Origin: Clostridia bacterium | GTDB lineage: Bacteria > Bacillota > Clostridia > Oscillospirales > Acutalibacteraceae | Reading direction: 5' to 3' | Length of the DNA stretch: 46,315 nt | Assembly: GCA_017475765.1 (NCBI GenBank) | Contig: JAFVEY010000063.1 | Span: 1-46,315 of the forward strand | Part shown: positions 43,880-46,315 of the stretch, one piece after another | How positions within the stretch are numbered: position 1 is the stretch's first letter | Layout: each line of letters opens with the position of its first letter | Translations under genes and position numbers: made by a program | The notes under the pieces: model-generated | Databases searched by the model: none | What the model was told of the DNA's origin: nothing | Seen by the model: only the letters and a program-made list of their open reading frames with translations

Positions 43880-45114
43880 TATTCTCCTCCTTTAGTCAGA
43901 ACGGTTATTGATTTATTGACAGTAGGCACAATATTTGCCGTCATAATCATCACGCCGGCACCCATATACATACCGAAAACCGTTAAATAGATATAGGGGG
44001 TGAAAAATTCAGCAAAGGAGGGATAAACAATAGAAATAATACCTATCAGTCCGAACTGGAATAAAACACAGCCGATCACAAAGGATAGGATCAGAGTCAT
44101 AAAAATCTCTGCAATATAGATTGTAAAGATTTTGAGTCTGCTTGCTCCACATACAGAAAATATCGCAAGAGATCTTTTCCTTGTGGACATAATATAGGTA
44201 TACAGCCTTGAAATATTCAGAATAATAACTGCTATCATAATAAAGGACAATACATATATCATATTGTTAAATTGCTTTTCAAGAAGCGGCTGAGGTTCGG
44301 GAACTTCCAGTTCGGAACCGAGGTCACCGAAAGCGTCGGTAATTGCTTTGGTTATTTTGGCTATTCCTGCCTGATCGGTATCATCCTTTATGGTTAAGGA
44401 CATCCATTCTATTTTAAAATTATCGTCTATGGCAGAATACATAATCTCAAATTTAGTTCCTGTTGTAAGAGGTATACTTGTTCTGTCTGTAATTTCAGAA
44501 ATAGTATACTCTGTTTTTCCGAGGGTTATTTTATCCCCCGCCTTCAAATTTTTGTAAGGTGAATCTTCATACGGATTTCGACTGACAGCCGCCTTGTTGT
44601 TGCTTTTGTTCACAGATGCCCACGTATCATCACCATTGGCTATAATATTAATATTGTCTATATGACCACCAATAGAAAAAAAGCTTATTTCCCCATTAGC
44701 GGTCTTCAGAATATCCTGTATCTTTGATTTAATCTCCTGATAGGATGATTCATTACTGGCTTTTTTGGAATAAGAAACTATCTCTATTTCATTTGGAGAT
44801 TCGTCGGCGATTTTTCTGGCTTCCTCGTTGGCCTCGCCTGTATATAAATACCTCTTTTCTTTGTAATCAAATATCTCAATATATTCCACATCGGAATCCT
44901 GATCAGCTTCTGATTGCCTGCTTAATGGTATATAGAATGTTTTTTGACTGAATCCACGCTCGTCTTTCGGCACGGGTGTGATGGCATCCATCATCCCTGA
45001 AACAGCAAAGGTAGCAATAACACAGACAACCTGTGAAATGATGATAAAGAAAAACAAAACAGGCTTAGTTCGTATAAAGTTTTTAATGTTTTGTAATATC
45101 AATACTAACCACAT
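43879..45114 (-). CDS. FtsX-type ABC permease, first copy
   Basis: 411 residues. Topology is one N-terminal helix, a large extracellular domain (~45-280) and three C-terminal helices; STRKRSLAIFSVCGASRLKIFTIYI is the FtsX-like coupling segment. The start at 45114 is chosen because GGAGG lies eight bases upstream; the frame is open to 45171 into the upstream gene. It follows the secreted Cys-rich protein gene by 46 bases, suggesting one transcript. Confidence 0.85.
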   Translation of the reverse strand: MWLVLILQNIKNFIRTKPVLFFFIIISQVVCVIATFAVSGMMDAITPVPKDERGFSQKTFYIPLSRQSEADQDSDVEYIEIFDYKEKRYLYTGEANEEARKIADESPNEIEIVSYSKKASNESSYQEIKSKIQDILKTANGEISFFSIGGHIDNINIIANGDDTWASVNKSNNKAAVSRNPYEDSPYKNLKAGDKITLGKTEYTISEITDRTSIPLTTGTKFEIMYSAIDDNFKIEWMSLTIKDDTDQAGIAKITKAITDAFGDLGSELEVPEPQPLLEKQFNNMIYVLSFIMIAVIILNISRLYTYIMSTRKRSLAIFSVCGASRLKIFTIYIAEIFMTLILSFVIGCVLFQFGLIGIISIVYPSFAEFFTPYIYLTVFGMYMGAGVMIMTANIVPTVNKSITVLTKGGE

Positions 45115-45160
45115 AAAATTGTCCTCCTTTTTTCGTAAAATTGTGTACCGTAATACAAAA

Positions 45161-45653
45161 TCAGTCGTCAAACTTTGTTATACCGTCATATAAAGCTATT
45201 GATGGGTTTCTGTACTTTGTTACCCAAATTCTTTCGAGCTTTCTACTTTGATTGGTTCCGCCACAAAAAATTTCTCCATAAAAAATTGTTTTGTCAACAT
45301 AAGGGTTATTAATAACATTTAAACAATGCGCAGTAGTACTTGCGATTCCGTTAACATAACCGGAATTTGTACTCTCCCTCTTAACAAATGAACCCGTTGA
45401 TTTTCCGGTTGGTATAACATACCCGTATGAAGAGCATGATGCATACTTACAATTATTTGTATAGCCAGACACACCACAAGTAAGTACACATGAATCTGAA
45501 TATGCCACAAATGTACAGTAATCTCTGTTAAAGACTTTTATATTATTAAGACTTTTATAATGTTTCGAGAATGCTAAAACACAGGGTGACAAAACCGTCA
45601 TCACCAATATTATAATAAAACCTATCGAAATAAGCGTTTTTTAATTTTTTCAC
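45161..45653 (-). pseudogene. Secreted Cys-rich protein, frameshifted in signal peptide
   Basis: The open frame from 45607 encodes 148 residues whose start lies inside a signal peptide. The real ribosome site AAAGGAG (45667-45661) precedes a GTG at 45653 that reads KKLKN and then goes out of frame. Removing one A from the A6 run at 45642-45637 gives MKKLKTLISIGFIIILVMTVLSPCVLA, a textbook signal peptide joined to the 148-residue frame. The mature part has seven Cys (YCTF, SCVLTCG, NCKY, SCSS, HCLN, FCGG), implying disulphides. I do not recognise the family. It heads the ABC transporter module. Slippage, mutation and sequencing error are all possible. Confidence 0.65.
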
Positions 45654-45670
45654 AATTTTTCTCCTTTACT

Positions 45671-45683
45671 ATCACTATGTGAT
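45671..45683. repeat. Small palindrome in the leader of the ABC module
   Basis: ATCAC-TAT-GTGAT lies directly upstream of the ribosome site and downstream of the predicted start; a possible operator or leader hairpin. Confidence 0.35.
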
Positions 45684-45723
45684 ATTATTCTGTTATTACG
45701 ACACACAATTTTTGCGTATATTC

Positions 45724-45752
45724 ATTTTATCACATCAGAAGAAAAAAATCAA
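45724..45752 (-). promoter_or_regulatory. Promoter of the secreted-protein/ABC module
   Basis: Minus strand TTGATT (45752-45747), 17 bases, TAAAAT (45729-45724); the leader would be about 65 bases. Confidence 0.5.
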
Positions 45753-45785
45753 TAATAAAATTACAAAAATAATGAAGATATACTA

Positions 45786-45818
45786 TTTTTAGATACTGTA
45801 TTTTATAATATCTAAAAA
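45786..45818. repeat. AT-rich hairpin downstream of the rRNA operon
   Basis: TTTTTAGATA (45786-45795) pairs perfectly with TATCTAAAAA (45809-45818). Third hairpin in a row after 5S. Confidence 0.5.
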
Positions 45819-45819
45819 A

Positions 45820-45883
45820 GCAAATACTCATTCATACAACTTTTTCATCGTTTGATAAAAGAGTGGTGTGAATGAGTATTTGC
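45820..45883 (-). terminator. Second terminator after the 5S gene
   Basis: A 15-base perfect stem, GCAAATACTCATTCA (45820-45834) with 45869-45883, loop 34 bases. On the minus strand it exits into TTTTTTAGA. It backs up the first rRNA terminator. Confidence 0.6.
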
Positions 45884-45892
45884 CCGAAATAT

Positions 45893-45916
45893 AAAAAAAA
45901 CCGCCCTATTGGACGG
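45893..45916 (-). terminator. First terminator after the 5S gene
   Basis: On the minus strand CCGTCC-AATA-GGGCGG followed by eight T. It begins about nine bases after the 5S 3' end. Confidence 0.85.
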
Positions 45917-45924
45917 CTTTTTTG

Positions 45925-46042
<118 letters not shown>

Positions 46043-46105
46043 GTCAACGGCTTTTAACCGCAGAACTCAATTTTAAACATCATCGAAACAATCTTTCGTT
46101 GTTTC

Positions 46106-46180
46106 TGGTGACTCGTGGGGGAATCGAACCCCCGTTACCGGCGTGAGAGGCCGGTGTCTTAACCGCTTGACCAACGAGCC
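46106..46180 (-). tRNA. tRNA-Glu (anticodon CTC)
   Basis: 75 nucleotides including an encoded CCA. The acceptor arm GGCTCGT pairs with ACGAGTC (one G-U pair); the anticodon stem CCGGC/GCCGG encloses CTCTCAC, anticodon CTC; the T arm is GGGGGTTCGATTCCCCC. Lies between tRNA-Lys and 5S. Confidence 0.96.
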
Positions 46181-46222
46181 TTACAGGGCTGCCCGAAGGT
46201 CTTTCTCAGCCTTCGAGCACTT

Positions 46223-46298
46223 TGGTGCACCATCAGGGACTCGAACCCGGGACACCCTGATTAAGAGTCAGGTGCTCTACCAACTGAGCTAATGGTGC
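46223..46298 (-). tRNA. tRNA-Lys (anticodon CTT)
   Basis: 76 nucleotides including an encoded CCA. Acceptor GCACCAT pairs with ATGGTGC; anticodon stem CCTGA with loop CTCTTAA, anticodon CTT; T arm CCGGGTTCGAGTCCC. First gene visible of the minus-strand operon; only 17 bases remain upstream in the window. Confidence 0.96.
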
Positions 46299-46315
46299 AT
46301 ATCGCACCCTGAAAA

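Overview
The window looks like chromosome of a low-GC, anaerobic, spore-lineage Firmicute of class Clostridia. A Ruminococcus-like member of the Oscillospiraceae is my best guess. The reasons are AT-rich intergenic DNA with near-consensus sigma-A promoters (TTGACA-17-TATAAT), strong GGAGG ribosome sites and frequent TTG starts. Other reasons are a SpoIIR gene, a reverse rubrerythrin with a PerR-like regulator, glycogen synthase, a Cthe_2159-type carbohydrate-binding lipoprotein, and a dgt-dnaG-rpoD macrooperon. The genus is inference; the class is well supported.

Layout. 1-6.9 kb is accessory: the 3' end of a coiled-coil gene on the plus strand, then a BREX remnant on the minus strand. The remnant is an intact brxC with its own consensus promoter, followed by a pglX that stops just before its SAM-binding motif. 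A WGR-domain protein and a GNAT acetyltransferase follow. 7-13 kb holds a beta-helix carbohydrate-binding lipoprotein, a small basic protein behind a promoter bracketed by inverted repeats, spoIIR, and a minus-strand operon lrp - aminotransferase - ispE. 13-20.6 kb holds a patatin-like protein lacking its catalytic Asp, a membrane HD-GYP protein, a polysaccharide deacetylase, an amidase with SH3 domain, perR and reverse rubrerythrin, an LD-carboxypeptidase, metA of the acetyl-CoA type, and a small acidic protein. 20.7-23.5 kb is a two-gene operon ending in a YhgE/Pip protein.

23.6-29.7 kb is the macromolecular-synthesis operon on the minus strand: dgt, dnaG, and three consecutive sigma-70-family genes. 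The first and third are full housekeeping sigma factors. The middle one keeps the core-RNAP-binding region but has lost the promoter-reading residues. 29.8-38.5 kb carries yigZ, rpmE, a CPA2 antiporter, rlmI, glgA, a DUF4854-like lipoprotein, a small membrane protein and adenine deaminase. 38.6-41.8 kb is the ilvB-ilvN-ilvC operon for branched-chain amino acids. 41.9-45.7 kb is a minus-strand module of a secreted Cys-rich protein (frameshifted in its signal peptide), two FtsX-type permeases and a MacB/LolD-type ATPase. 45.9-46.3 kb is the end of an rRNA/tRNA operon on the minus strand: tRNA-Lys, tRNA-Glu, 5S rRNA and tandem terminators.

The items most worth following are the sigma triplet with a degenerate middle copy, the truncated but promoter-bearing BREX remnant, the inverted-repeat-bracketed promoter at 9.36-9.43 kb, and the frameshifted secreted protein with its ABC module.
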